NCBI RefSeq assembly: GCF_014518425.1 | Contig: NZ_JACVCU010000003.1 | Location: 1 to 64,000, forward strand | Direction of reading: 5' to 3' | DNA: 64,000 nucleotides | DNA from: Terrabacter sp. MAHUQ-38 | GTDB lineage: Bacteria; Actinomycetota; Actinomycetes; Actinomycetales; Dermatophilaceae | Shown: positions 56,336-64,000 of the stretch, piece after piece | Layout of the letters: every line of letters begins with the position of its first letter | Position numbering within the stretch: the stretch's first letter is position 1 | Program-made: the position numbers and the translations under genes | The notes under the pieces: generated by a model | Seen by the model: only the letters and a program-made list of their open reading frames with translations | The model's database searches: none | Told to the model about the DNA's origin: nothing

Positions 56336-57454
56336 ATGACGGATCGACCGCGCGTCGCGATCGCGCACGACTACCTGACCCAGCGTGGTGGCGCCGAGCG
56401 GGTCGTCCTCGCGCTGCACCGCGCCTTCCCCGACGCGACGATCCACACGACGCTCTACGACCCCGACGGCACGTACCCGGAGTTCCGCGACGCACGCGTC
56501 GTCGTCTCCCCCATCAACCGGATCGCCCCGTTGCGCCGCGAGCACCGGGCCGCACTGCCCTTGCTGCCGTATGCCGTGTCGCGCCTTCGCGTCGACGCCG
56601 ACGTCGTCGTCGCCTCGAGCTCGGGCTGGGCGCACGGCGTGCCGACGACGGGTCGCAAGCTGGTCTACTGCCACGCCCCCGCCCGCTGGCTCTACCAGGC
56701 AGACGCCTACCTCGGCTTTTCGGCGCGACGCTCGCCACGCGCCCGCGCCCTGTCGGTCCTCAGCGGCTGGCTGCGCCGCTGGGACGCGGGCGCCGCCGCG
56801 TCCGCAGACCGCTACCTGGCCAACTCCACGGTGGTCCGCGAACGCATCGCGGCGGCATACGGCATCGAGGCGGACGTGCTGCCCCCGCCCTACGGCATAG
56901 ACCCGGCGGACCCGCAGACGCCGGTCGCGGGACTCGCAGACTGGGCCGCGCCCCACGGCGACGGCTACCTGCTCCTCGTGTCACGGCTCCTGCCGTACAA
57001 GAACGTCGACGTCGCCATAGAGGCGGTGCGCGGGCTTCCGGAGCGCCTCGTCGTCGTCGGCGCGGGGCCGCTGGAGACACGGCTGCGGGCCTCAGCGCCC
57101 GACAACGTCCGCATCGTCACCGGACTCAGCGACGCCGAGCTGCGCTGGACGTATGCGCACGCCCGGACCCTCGTCGCACCGAGCCTCGAGGACTTCGGCC
57201 TGACCCCGCTCGAGGCGGCGGCGTTCGGGGTGCCGACGCTCGCCCTGCGCGCCGGCGGCTACCTCGACACGATCGACGAGCTGGCCAACGGGACGTTCTT
57301 CGAGGAGGCGACCGTCGAGGCGGTGCGAGCAGCAGTCGTCGCGAACCGCGCCCGCACGTGGCAGGCCGACGCGGTGCGCGCACACGCCGAGCAGTTCTCC
57401 GAGACGCATTTCCGCGAACGCATCCGCGCGGAGGTCGACCGCTTCCTAGAATGA
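56336..57454 (+). CDS. glycosyltransferase family 4
   Basis: GT-B glycosyltransferase, 372 residues. VAIAHDYLTQRGGAERVVLALHRAFP, KLVYCHAPARWLYQADAYLG, ANSTVVRERI and VSRLLPYKNVDVAIEAVR with SLEDFGLTPLEAAAFGVPTLALR (E-x7-E) are close to WbaZ/AceC-like mannosyltransferases. Mannosyl specificity is only suggested. A 42-base gap separates it from the divergent neighbour. Confidence 0.83.
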   Translation: MTDRPRVAIAHDYLTQRGGAERVVLALHRAFPDATIHTTLYDPDGTYPEFRDARVVVSPINRIAPLRREHRAALPLLPYAVSRLRVDADVVVASSSGWAHGVPTTGRKLVYCHAPARWLYQADAYLGFSARRSPRARALSVLSGWLRRWDAGAAASADRYLANSTVVRERIAAAYGIEADVLPPPYGIDPADPQTPVAGLADWAAPHGDGYLLLVSRLLPYKNVDVAIEAVRGLPERLVVVGAGPLETRLRASAPDNVRIVTGLSDAELRWTYAHARTLVAPSLEDFGLTPLEAAAFGVPTLALRAGGYLDTIDELANGTFFEEATVEAVRAAVVANRARTWQADAVRAHAEQFSETHFRERIRAEVDRFLE

Positions 57455-57509
57455 CGCCAGGCGCGGCGACGGGGGTCGGCCGTCCTGGGGCAGGCACTCG
57501 AGGGGGACC

Positions 57510-58745
57510 ATGGACGGCACGAGCGCGCCGACGAACGCACCGACGAACGCGACAGCGGCCTCACGTCCGGTCGCACGTCCGGTCGCGACCCGGCGGCTCG
57601 CCTACGTCGACACCCTCCGCGGCTTCGCCGCGCTGTGGGTCTTCCTGCTCCACATCCACGGCTACTGGCTCGACAACGTCCGCCCGCCGAAGCTGTCCGG
57701 GGACGGCCTGCTCGTGCGGATCATGGGCTTCGGAGGCGCGGGCGTCGACATCTTCATCGTCCTGTCCGGCTTCTGCCTCACCCTCCCGCTCCTGCGTGAC
57801 GGACGCGTGCGGGACCTCGAGCCGCGCCGCTTCTTCCGTCGCCGTGCCTACCGGCTGCTGCCGGCGTACTACGCCGCCGTCGTCCTCGTCATGGCTCTCG
57901 AGCTCGTGCCGCCACTGCGTGAGCGGCTGGTCAGCCGCGACCTCACGCCCGTCGACGCCGTCACCCACCTGACCCTGATCTTCCCGCTCTTCGGGGACAC
58001 GCTGTCGGCGGTCAACGGCTCGCTGTGGTCGATCTCCCTCGAGGCGACCCTCTATCTCGGCTTCCCCCTCCTGCTCCTCGTGCACCGCCGGCTCGGCATG
58101 CGCGGCGCGCTGCTCGTGACCCTCGGCGTCGCGCTCGTGTGGGGCGTGTCGGGCGAGTGGTGGGCGGGGCAGGCACACCCGGCCGGCTTCCTGCCGTCGA
58201 CCGACAAGCTCTTCCCGGCCCGCTGGTTCCAGTTCGCGCTCGGGATGTGGGCCGCGACGCTGGTCAGCTCGCCGAGGGCCGGTCACACCTCCCGCGCCGG
58301 CATCGCCCTCCCGGTGGCGCTCGCGGTCGGCCTGGCCGGGTATGCCGCCGGGTGGGGTCCCGTGAGCGCGCTCGGTTTCGGCGTCGTCGCCGTGTGCCTG
58401 CTCGTGCTGCTCGCACGCGTGCCCGGGCGGGTCTTCCAGGCGGGCCCGCTGCGCTGGCTCACCGCCCTGGGCGTCATCTCGTACAGCTTCTACCTGCTGC
58501 ACCAGCCGGTCCTCCTGCTCTGCTCCGGCCTTGCCCGGCCCGAGGAGTGGGGCATCGCCCCGACGAGCCTCGTGGCACTGACCGTCGCGGGCACGGCGAC
58601 CGTCCTGGTGGCCGCAGCGTTCTACCACGCGATCGAGAAGCCGTTCCTCGTGCGCGGCAGCATGCGAAGCGTCGTGCGGGATGACCCGGGCGACACGCCC
58701 GGACCTCAGGACGCGGGCGAGCCGAGCCGCGCGGCGGCTACGTGA
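57510..58745 (+). CDS. acyltransferase 3 family membrane protein (OafA/YrhL-like)
   Basis: O-acylates sugars of surface polysaccharides. The 411-residue protein has about ten helices. DTLRGFAALWVFLLHIHGYW carries the R-G-x-A and the conserved catalytic-loop His, and GVDIFIVLSGFCLTLPLL, RRFFRRRAYRLLPAYY and LWSISLEATLYLGFPLLL are family motifs. The N-terminal APTNAPTNAT comes from a 12-base repeat. GAGGGGGA gives a ribosome site; TAGAAT near 57447 may be the promoter. Ends with an 8-base overlap with the opposed next gene. Confidence 0.87.
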   Translation: MDGTSAPTNAPTNATAASRPVARPVATRRLAYVDTLRGFAALWVFLLHIHGYWLDNVRPPKLSGDGLLVRIMGFGGAGVDIFIVLSGFCLTLPLLRDGRVRDLEPRRFFRRRAYRLLPAYYAAVVLVMALELVPPLRERLVSRDLTPVDAVTHLTLIFPLFGDTLSAVNGSLWSISLEATLYLGFPLLLLVHRRLGMRGALLVTLGVALVWGVSGEWWAGQAHPAGFLPSTDKLFPARWFQFALGMWAATLVSSPRAGHTSRAGIALPVALAVGLAGYAAGWGPVSALGFGVVAVCLLVLLARVPGRVFQAGPLRWLTALGVISYSFYLLHQPVLLLCSGLARPEEWGIAPTSLVALTVAGTATVLVAAAFYHAIEKPFLVRGSMRSVVRDDPGDTPGPQDAGEPSRAAAT

Positions 58746-59325
58746 CGGCGCGCACGACGAGGAACCACGCGACGACGGGCGCGCCCGCGACGAGGATGAT
58801 CGCGAGGACGCGCAGCGCTGCCGCGTGACCGTAGACCTTGGCGACGACGGCCGCGACGACGCCGACCGCGAAGACGCCGAGTGAATAGTTCGCGAACATC
58901 GCGCTCAGCTCGACGAGCTCGGGCGACTTCGTGATGTTCGCGATCGTCGCCGCCTTGCCGGCCGGCCCCCACGGCGCCGGAAGCGGCACCTGCGCGAGCA
59001 GGAACGCGGCGACGCCGAGGACGTCGGTGCGCACGAACGTGCGCCGCCGGGCGGAGGCATGGCTGCGGCTGCGCACCGACGGCTGCACCGGGGGTGGGGG
59101 CGAGGTGAGCGCGCGCGGCAGGGTCAGGAGCAGACCGGGCAGTCCGGCGAGGCCCGCGAGCAGGGCGCCGTAGAGCTTGGGCCGGTCGTCCGACGCGAAG
59201 GAGAACGCGGTCACGACAGGCACGGTCGCGCGCGTCAGGACCCACACATAGACGGCGAAGACCACGACGGCGCCGACGGCCAGGGGGACGTCCGCGTTGA
59301 CACGCCGGCCGGCTCCTCGGGACAT
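58738..59325 (-). CDS. small membrane protein of unknown function
   Basis: I do not recognise the family. The 195-residue protein has two N-terminal helices (about 12-30 and 50-70), a basic cytoplasmic stretch (SVRSRSHASARRRTF) and two C-terminal helices (about 140-165 and 172-192). It has no cofactor motif. It is divergent from the LCP gene across 54 bases with two facing -10 elements, which suggests a link to cell-surface assembly, but no more can be said. Confidence 0.6.
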   Translation of the reverse strand: MSRGAGRRVNADVPLAVGAVVVFAVYVWVLTRATVPVVTAFSFASDDRPKLYGALLAGLAGLPGLLLTLPRALTSPPPPVQPSVRSRSHASARRRTFVRTDVLGVAAFLLAQVPLPAPWGPAGKAATIANITKSPELVELSAMFANYSLGVFAVGVVAAVVAKVYGHAAALRVLAIILVAGAPVVAWFLVVRAVT

Positions 59326-59332
59326 GGCGGAC

Positions 59333-59338
59333 AGTGTA
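59333..59338 (-). promoter_or_regulatory. -10 element of the 195-residue membrane protein gene (predicted leaderless)
   Basis: TACACT on the minus strand, seven bases before the ATG. Confidence 0.45.
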
Positions 59339-59367
59339 AGCAGCACACGCGCCTCGCCCGTCACACC

Positions 59368-59373
59368 TACACT
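59368..59373 (+). promoter_or_regulatory. -10 element of the LCP gene (predicted leaderless)
   Basis: TACACT on the plus strand, six bases before the GTG. The same hexamer is used by the divergent gene 30 bases away. Confidence 0.45.
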
Positions 59374-59379
59374 GGCGCC

Positions 59380-60474
59380 GTGGACAGCACCAGAGAACGC
59401 GGAGCCGACCTGTTCGAACGTGACCAGGCGGGTGCCTCGGACGGCGCCTCCGGTGGGTCCGGCGGCGACCGGTGGGACGACGGCTCGCCGTCCGACGACC
59501 CGTCGCGCCGCCGCGAGAAGAAGCGCAACCGCAAGGTGCTCGTCGCGGCGCTGGTCCTGCTGCTCGTCCCCGTTCTCGCCGTCGGTGGCTACCTCGCGTG
59601 GCTCAACCAGATCGTCGCGAACAACGTGAAGACCCAGCTGCTGCTGCCCGACGGCGCCGACGGCGCGAAGCCGACCAACGACGCCGGCCAGGTCATCGAC
59701 GTGCCGACCGGCACCGGCACCAACTACCTCATCATCGGCAACGACGCCGGTCCCGGACGCTCCGGCGCCCGCTCCGACGTCATGGTCCTCGTGCACGTGC
59801 CGGCCGACCACTCCAACGTCAGCCTCATCCACTTCCCGCGTGACCTGTACGTCTCCATTCCCGGCAAGGGCAAGAACAAGCTCAACGCGGCGTACGCGTT
59901 CGGCGGGGCGCCCCTGCTCGTCAGAACGATGCAGAACATGCTGGGCGTCCGCATCGACCACGTCGCGATGCTCGGCTTCGAGGGCTTCAAGTCGATGACC
60001 GATGCCGTCGGAGGCGTCGACGTCAACGTCGAGGAGGCGTCCGAGGGCGACGGCAAGGTCTTCCGTGAGGGCATGATGCACATGGACGGCGAGACGGCCC
60101 TCGTCTTCGTCCGCCAGCGCAAGCAGCTGAGCGAGGGCGACATCTCGCGCGGCCAGCGCCAGCTCGCGTTCATCAAGGCGCTGATGCTCAAGACCCTGAG
60201 CCGGGACGTCCTCACCAACCCCATCAAGCTCAAGGACTTCATCCAGGCGGCGACGAGCAACCTCACGGTCGACCAGAAGCTCGACGTCGGCACCATGCGC
60301 TCCGAGGCGTTCGCCATGAAGGGTCTGCGGGGCAGCGACATCCGCTTCATCACGGCGCCGTTCACCGGCTTCGGCACGAGCCCCGAGGGGGCGTCGATCG
60401 ACATCGTCGACAAGGTGAAGATGGACGAGCTCGGCGAGGCCATCCGCACCGATGCGCTGAACTCCTACAAGTAG
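59380..60474 (+). CDS. LytR-CpsA-Psr (LCP) family protein
   Basis: Attaches polysaccharides from their lipid carrier to peptidoglycan at the outer face of the membrane. The 364 residues have a hydrophilic Gly/Ser/Asp-rich N-terminus, one helix (about 53-75) and the LCP domain: NYLIIGNDAG, ARSDVMVLVHV, VSLIHFPRDLYV, KLNAAYAFGG and the end motif ALVFVRQRK with the R-x-R. Conserved Asp and Arg residues for pyrophosphate binding are kept. It fits the last step for the polysaccharide made by this locus. Confidence 0.9.
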   Translation: MDSTRERGADLFERDQAGASDGASGGSGGDRWDDGSPSDDPSRRREKKRNRKVLVAALVLLLVPVLAVGGYLAWLNQIVANNVKTQLLLPDGADGAKPTNDAGQVIDVPTGTGTNYLIIGNDAGPGRSGARSDVMVLVHVPADHSNVSLIHFPRDLYVSIPGKGKNKLNAAYAFGGAPLLVRTMQNMLGVRIDHVAMLGFEGFKSMTDAVGGVDVNVEEASEGDGKVFREGMMHMDGETALVFVRQRKQLSEGDISRGQRQLAFIKALMLKTLSRDVLTNPIKLKDFIQAATSNLTVDQKLDVGTMRSEAFAMKGLRGSDIRFITAPFTGFGTSPEGASIDIVDKVKMDELGEAIRTDALNSYK

Positions 60475-60527
60475 GAGGCGGCCCGGTAGAAGGCTGCCCT
60501 CCCCGGTGGCCCCGGCGGAACGCGAGG

Positions 60528-61505
60528 TCAGACCCGCTTCCACGAGGTCAGGTCACCGACCGACACCCACGTCTGGTCTCCCGACACGATCCACCCGCCC
60601 CGGTCGGTGACGGAGAGACCGACCTGGCCGCGGACCGGCGACCTGACCGGCACGCACGCGACGATCGTGGCGTTGCGGCCCTCCACGACGCGGACGACCT
60701 GGACGCCCTCGCACGCGCCCACGATGCGGGCGGCATACGTCGTCAGGGTCGTGTCGACGAGGAGGTTGCTGAGGGCCACGCCGCCCGGGGCGTCACCGGA
60801 GTCCGACCACGTGACCCCTCCGTCGTTCGTGACGACGACGGAGCCGTCGGCGCACAGCGCCTCCGCCTGCGACGCCGACGTGCGCGCGAGGTCGATGACG
60901 ACGGCCCCACCGCACGGGGCCGCCGCGTCCTGCTGGGGCGCCAGCACCGAGCTCGGCTCGTCGAGCCGGCGGGCCCAGCCACCGCTGACCGTCGTGGGAG
61001 CCTGCCACGTGCGGCCCACGTCGTTGGTGGCGTACTGCTCGAGCGTGCAGTCGGCCCCCGCCCCGATGACGAACGCGCGGGCCTCGTCGAGCGGTTGGAC
61101 GCGCACCACCGCCCGGGACGGCGTCCGCAGCCTCGTCCACGTCTCGCCACCGTCGTTCGTCACCTCGACGACGGCCCCTCCGGCGTCACAGCTGCCCGTC
61201 CTCGCCCGCCAGGCGGTCGCGGCGTCCAGGGCGGTGACGAGCCGCGTCGCCGGGACCGCCTTCGCTGCCGGGGAGGAGGTGCTGCGCGGCGGCGAGGTCA
61301 CCGGGTCGGCCGGCGCGGTGGTCCTGGGGGTGGTCTGCGGAGTGGTCTGCGGGTCCGTCGCCGGGTCCGTCGTGAGGCCCGCCGTGCGGGTCACGGTCGG
61401 CAGCGCGGGCGCCACGTCGCGACCCGCGCCGAGCGCCGCCGCGACCAGCGCGACGTCGGCGGCCAGGAAGGCCAACAGGCCGGCTGTCGCCAGTCGGTTC
61501 TTCAT
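60528..61505 (-). CDS. exported BNR/Ycf48-like beta-propeller protein
   Basis: Exported or membrane-anchored protein of 325 residues. An N-terminal helix is followed by a Thr/Pro linker with TTP and DP repeats and then by a propeller-like domain with Asp-box repeats: VEVTNDGGETWTRL, ATNDVGRTWQAP and VVTNDGGVTWSDSG. Four to six cysteines are spread over the blades. Function unknown; similar modules bind or sense sugars. GGGGAGT gives a ribosome site. It stands between the LCP gene and the phosphatase gene. Confidence 0.68.
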   Translation of the reverse strand: MKNRLATAGLLAFLAADVALVAAALGAGRDVAPALPTVTRTAGLTTDPATDPQTTPQTTPRTTAPADPVTSPPRSTSSPAAKAVPATRLVTALDAATAWRARTGSCDAGGAVVEVTNDGGETWTRLRTPSRAVVRVQPLDEARAFVIGAGADCTLEQYATNDVGRTWQAPTTVSGGWARRLDEPSSVLAPQQDAAAPCGGAVVIDLARTSASQAEALCADGSVVVTNDGGVTWSDSGDAPGGVALSNLLVDTTLTTYAARIVGACEGVQVVRVVEGRNATIVACVPVRSPVRGQVGLSVTDRGGWIVSGDQTWVSVGDLTSWKRV

Positions 61506-61611
61506 GTCGGTACTCCCCCTCGACGCATACTTCCTCCCCTCCCCCGGGGGACATGCTAGAGGCGAATCGCCTTGAACGAGGCGGCAGCCCGAGCTCGCAG
61601 CCGCGGCGGTG

Positions 61612-62223
61612 TCAGGGGGTGCGCGGTCGCAGCGCCTCGGCCACGACACCGATCTGCGCCTCGATCTCGTGCGACATCAGGGCATATGCCGCAGATCCAC
61701 GCCCGTATGGGTCCGGTATGTCCGACTCCTCCGGCTGGCGGATCGTGGAGCGGCCCCGTCGGCTCCACGCCAGCGCGGCGAGGCGAGCGGCCCATGACGC
61801 GTCCGACGCGGCCGGCCCGGTCGGGTCGTGCGCCTCGAGGGCGGCCATCTCGACACCGAGGTCGGCGTCGCGGAGCAGGTCGGCGAGCTCGCCGAGGCTG
61901 AACGTCCGTCGCAGCGCACGAGGCAGCAGCGCGACGACCTCGTGGCGGTGCCGTTGCGTCGCGGTGACGACGAGATCGGCGTCGCGGATCAGGGCCGGCG
62001 TGATCTGGCGCGCCGCGAAGCCGGCCGCGTCGGCGTGGACCTCACCGAGCGCGTCGACCGACCCCGGTTCGATCGGAGCACCGACGAGTGCACGGGTGCC
62101 GGCGCTCGCGACCTCCACACCCGTGCCGGCGAGCAGCTGGACGAGGCGCCGCTCGATGTAGGGCGAGCGACAGACGTTGCCGGTGCACACGACGAGGACC
62201 CGGCCGGCGAGGGCGGTCGTCAC
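61612..62223 (-). CDS. low-molecular-weight protein-tyrosine phosphatase
   Basis: Dephosphorylates the BY-kinase of the polysaccharide machinery. The P-loop CTGNVCRS (13-20) has the nucleophile Cys13 and Arg19, and DIPDPYGRG holds the general-acid Asp171. The length of 203 is above the usual 150-160, with an insert between about 125 and 160. The GTG start overlaps the stop of rfbC by four bases. The kinase gene (45.7 kb) is 15 kb away on the other strand. Confidence 0.88.
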   Translation of the reverse strand: MTTALAGRVLVVCTGNVCRSPYIERRLVQLLAGTGVEVASAGTRALVGAPIEPGSVDALGEVHADAAGFAARQITPALIRDADLVVTATQRHRHEVVALLPRALRRTFSLGELADLLRDADLGVEMAALEAHDPTGPAASDASWAARLAALAWSRRGRSTIRQPEESDIPDPYGRGSAAYALMSHEIEAQIGVVAEALRPRTP

Positions 62224-62828
62224 GTGCGGCTCCCTGCGGCCAGCGAGGACGAGTACGCGAGGCACGCCTCGAGGGTGGGCAGCAGCCCGGCGTCGGCGGC
62301 CTCGTCGAGGGTGGGCGCGGCGGCGTCCTTGGGTGACAGGAGCGGCACGAAGCCCTGGGGAAGGGCCAGGGCGATGCGTGGGTCGAGCGGGTTGACGCCG
62401 CGCTCGATCGCCGGGGTGAACACCTCGGAGCACAGGTAGACGGCGGTCCCGCCCTCGATGCAGGCGAGGGCGTGCCCCAGCCCCTCGGCGACGTAGACGG
62501 CCCGCCGGTCGACCGTGTCGAGCACGACCGAGTCCCAATCGCCGAACGTCGGCGAGCCGACCCGGACGTCGACGACGAAGTCGATGAAGACGCCGCCGGT
62601 CGCCGTGACGTACTTGGCCTGCGAGGGCGGCACGTCGGCGAAGTGGATGCCACGCACGACGCCCGGCCCCGACACCGAGACGTTCGTCTGCCGCACCTGC
62701 ATCTCGTGGCCGATGGCCTCGGCGAGGTGGTCGACGCGGAAGCCCTCGGCGAAGACCCCACGCTCGTCGTGCATCTGCCGCGGCGTGACCTCGAAGGCGC
62801 CGGCGACCTTCAGCGGGCGGATGTCCAT
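62220..62828 (-). CDS. rfbC: dTDP-4-dehydrorhamnose 3,5-epimerase family protein
   Basis: Cupin-fold epimerase of dTDP-sugar synthesis, 202 residues. VRGIHFADVP holds the catalytic His62, QAKYV the Lys72, and LDPRIALALP the partner Asp. YLCSEVFTPAIERGVN is the region of the second catalytic residue; where RmlC enzymes usually have Tyr before T/S-P or A-P, this protein has Phe137. So it may make only one epimerisation or act less efficiently. It is 13 bases after rfbA in the same direction, which supports a rhamnose-type pathway. Confidence 0.85.
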   Translation of the reverse strand: MDIRPLKVAGAFEVTPRQMHDERGVFAEGFRVDHLAEAIGHEMQVRQTNVSVSGPGVVRGIHFADVPPSQAKYVTATGGVFIDFVVDVRVGSPTFGDWDSVVLDTVDRRAVYVAEGLGHALACIEGGTAVYLCSEVFTPAIERGVNPLDPRIALALPQGFVPLLSPKDAAAPTLDEAADAGLLPTLEACLAYSSSLAAGSRT

Positions 62829-62841
62829 GACGTCCTCGCCT

Positions 62842-63720
62842 TCACGGGGTGTCCCTGCCCTCGGCGAGCAGGGCGTGCAGGTAGAGACCGTAGCCACTCC
62901 GGGCCTGGTCGTCGGCGTGCCCGCGCATGGCGTCGTCGTCGAGCCAGCCGTTGCGCCACGCGACCTCCTCGACGCAGCCGATCTTCTGGCCCTGCCGGGC
63001 CTCGACGACGTGGACGTACTGGCTCGCCTCGATGAGCCCCTCGAAGGTCCCCGTGTCGAACCAGGCGGTGCCGCGCGGGAGCACGCTGACCGACAAGGTG
63101 CCACGGCGGAGGTACTCGTCGTTGACCGCCGTGATCTCGAGCTCGCCGCGCGAGCTCGGGCGCAGCCCCCCGGCGATGGCCACGACGTCGTTGTCGTAGA
63201 AGTAGAGGCCGGGCACGGCGTAGCTCGACTTCGGCTCCGCCGGCTTCTCCTCGATGGAGATGACGCGTCCGTCGGGGCCGAACTCGACGACGCCGTATGC
63301 CGTGGGGTCGGCGACGCGGTACGCGAACACGTGCCCGCCCTCGACGTCGGTGTGGTCGGCGAGGCGGGTGCCGAGGCCGGGCCCGAAGAAGATGTTGTCG
63401 CCGAGGACGAGGCCGACGCGGTCCTCCCCGATGAAGTCGGCGCCGAGCACGAACGCCTGGGCGATCCCCTCGGGACGCGGCTGGACGGCATACGTGATCG
63501 TCATGCCCCACTGCGAGCCGTCGCCGAGAAGGCGTCGGAACTGCTCGACGTCCACGGGGGTGGTGATGACGAGGACCTCGCGGATGCCCGCCATCATCAG
63601 GGTCGAGAGCGGGTAGTAGACCATCGGCTTGTCGTAGACGGGCATCAGCTGCTTGCTGATGCCCCGTGTGATCGGGTGCAGCCGGCTGCCCGTCCCCCCG
63701 GCGAGGATGATCCCCTTCAT
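62842..63720 (-). CDS. rfbA: glucose-1-phosphate thymidylyltransferase
   Basis: Makes dTDP-glucose from glucose 1-phosphate and dTTP, 292 residues. [39 protein letters not shown] is the family N-terminus with the G-G-x-G-x-R-L loop and catalytic Lys; [18 protein letters not shown] and AWFDTGT follow. The ATG is seven bases after TAGGCT. rfbB and rfbD are not in the window; they may lie to the right. Confidence 0.95.
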   Translation of the reverse strand: MKGIILAGGTGSRLHPITRGISKQLMPVYDKPMVYYPLSTLMMAGIREVLVITTPVDVEQFRRLLGDGSQWGMTITYAVQPRPEGIAQAFVLGADFIGEDRVGLVLGDNIFFGPGLGTRLADHTDVEGGHVFAYRVADPTAYGVVEFGPDGRVISIEEKPAEPKSSYAVPGLYFYDNDVVAIAGGLRPSSRGELEITAVNDEYLRRGTLSVSVLPRGTAWFDTGTFEGLIEASQYVHVVEARQGQKIGCVEEVAWRNGWLDDDAMRGHADDQARSGYGLYLHALLAEGRDTP

Positions 63721-63727
63721 GGCAGGG

Positions 63728-63733
63728 AGCCTA
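63728..63733 (-). promoter_or_regulatory. -10 element of rfbA (predicted leaderless)
   Basis: TAGGCT on the minus strand, seven bases before the ATG of rfbA. Probably drives rfbA-rfbC-phosphatase. Confidence 0.45.
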
Positions 63734-63795
63734 GGTGCTGCGTCGACGCGCCGCCCGGGAGACGGCAGAAGGCGCAAACCGGACGCCTCGCCGCC

Positions 63796-64000
63796 TCACC
63801 AGGTCGACGCGGTGCGCCCCATCCCGCGGTAGTCCCAGCCGGCGTCGGCCCAGGCGTGCGCGTCGAGGACGTTGCGCCCGTCGATGATCCGCGGCGTGGC
63901 GACGAGCGACTTGGCGTGGGCGGGGTCGATGGCGAGGTAGTCGTTCCACGCCGTGAGGAGCATGACGAGGTCGGCACCCTCGAGGGCCTCGTCGGCCGTG
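63796..64000 (-). CDS. UDP-glucose/GDP-mannose dehydrogenase family, C-terminal part (cut by window edge)
   Basis: Only the last 68 residues are inside the window. They read ...ADLVMLLTAWNDYLAIDP, then TPRIIDGRNVLDAHAWADAG and WDYRGMGR, ending in STW and TGA. This is the UDPGDH C-terminal domain, where T-E/A-W and the D-G-R-N segment bind UDP. The full enzyme would oxidise UDP-glucose to UDP-glucuronate (or another NDP-sugar) for the polysaccharide. The gene starts beyond 64000. Confidence 0.8.
   Translation of the reverse strand, partial: TADEALEGADLVMLLTAWNDYLAIDPAHAKSLVATPRIIDGRNVLDAHAWADAGWDYRGMGRTASTW

Overview
This 64 kb window comes from the chromosome of a high-GC Gram-positive bacterium (Actinomycetota). 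GC-rich codon use, many GTG starts, an actinobacterial rRNA leader, a mycobacterial-type second succinate dehydrogenase, an LCP-family protein and an MgtA-like mannosyltransferase all fit this. A member of the Micrococcales, perhaps near Intrasporangiaceae/Dermatophilaceae, is my best guess, but that is inference from general look and not from a marker gene. No tRNA, intact rRNA, CRISPR array, insertion sequence or prophage gene was found.

Left part (1-12.3 kb): the window opens in the promoter and leader region of a ribosomal RNA operon read leftwards; its 16S gene lies outside. Next to it is a leftward nucleoside-salvage operon: M20 amidohydrolase, BMP-family lipoprotein, two permeases, a double ATPase, cytidine deaminase and thymidine phosphorylase. 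Rightward genes follow for a FhuF-like iron-sulfur protein and for pseudouridine breakdown (psuG, psuK), then a frameshifted AbiEi/DUF559-like gene.

Middle part (12.3-36 kb): methylmalonyl-CoA mutase large subunit; a MarR-like regulator divergent from a drug-type ABC exporter; mannose-1-phosphate guanylyltransferase and a membrane glycosyltransferase; a GNAT protein; a short-chain dehydrogenase; an MgtA-like mannosyltransferase; two complete, different succinate dehydrogenases in tandem (SDH1 CAB, then SDH2 CAB); a D,D-carboxypeptidase; YihY; a 2H phosphoesterase; trpS; exonuclease III.

Right part (36-64 kb): a large surface-polysaccharide locus. It has a Wzc-type tyrosine kinase and its LMW phosphatase, Wzy, Wzx, at least nine glycosyltransferase genes (one a GT4-GT2 fusion), an acyltransferase, an LCP ligase, a PAP2 phosphatase, rfbA, rfbC and the end of a UDP-glucose dehydrogenase. 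Embedded in it, and translationally coupled to it, are genes not expected in a plain polysaccharide locus: two PqqD-like (RRE-fold) proteins, an HPr-kinase-like ATPase, a PF14907-like nucleotidyltransferase, and a Tat-exported protein with ten cysteines that faces a MauE-thioredoxin fusion. This set resembles the tailoring genes of lasso-peptide clusters without the cyclase or protease, and is the best candidate here for an undescribed system.

Two window-wide patterns cut across genes. The octamer GTATGCCG (either strand) recurs about every 2.5 kb and appears to drive the use of the otherwise rare codons TAT and GCA in Tyr-Ala and Ala-Tyr pairs. Many transcription units have a -10 hexamer only 5-9 bases before the start codon, which points to leaderless mRNAs.
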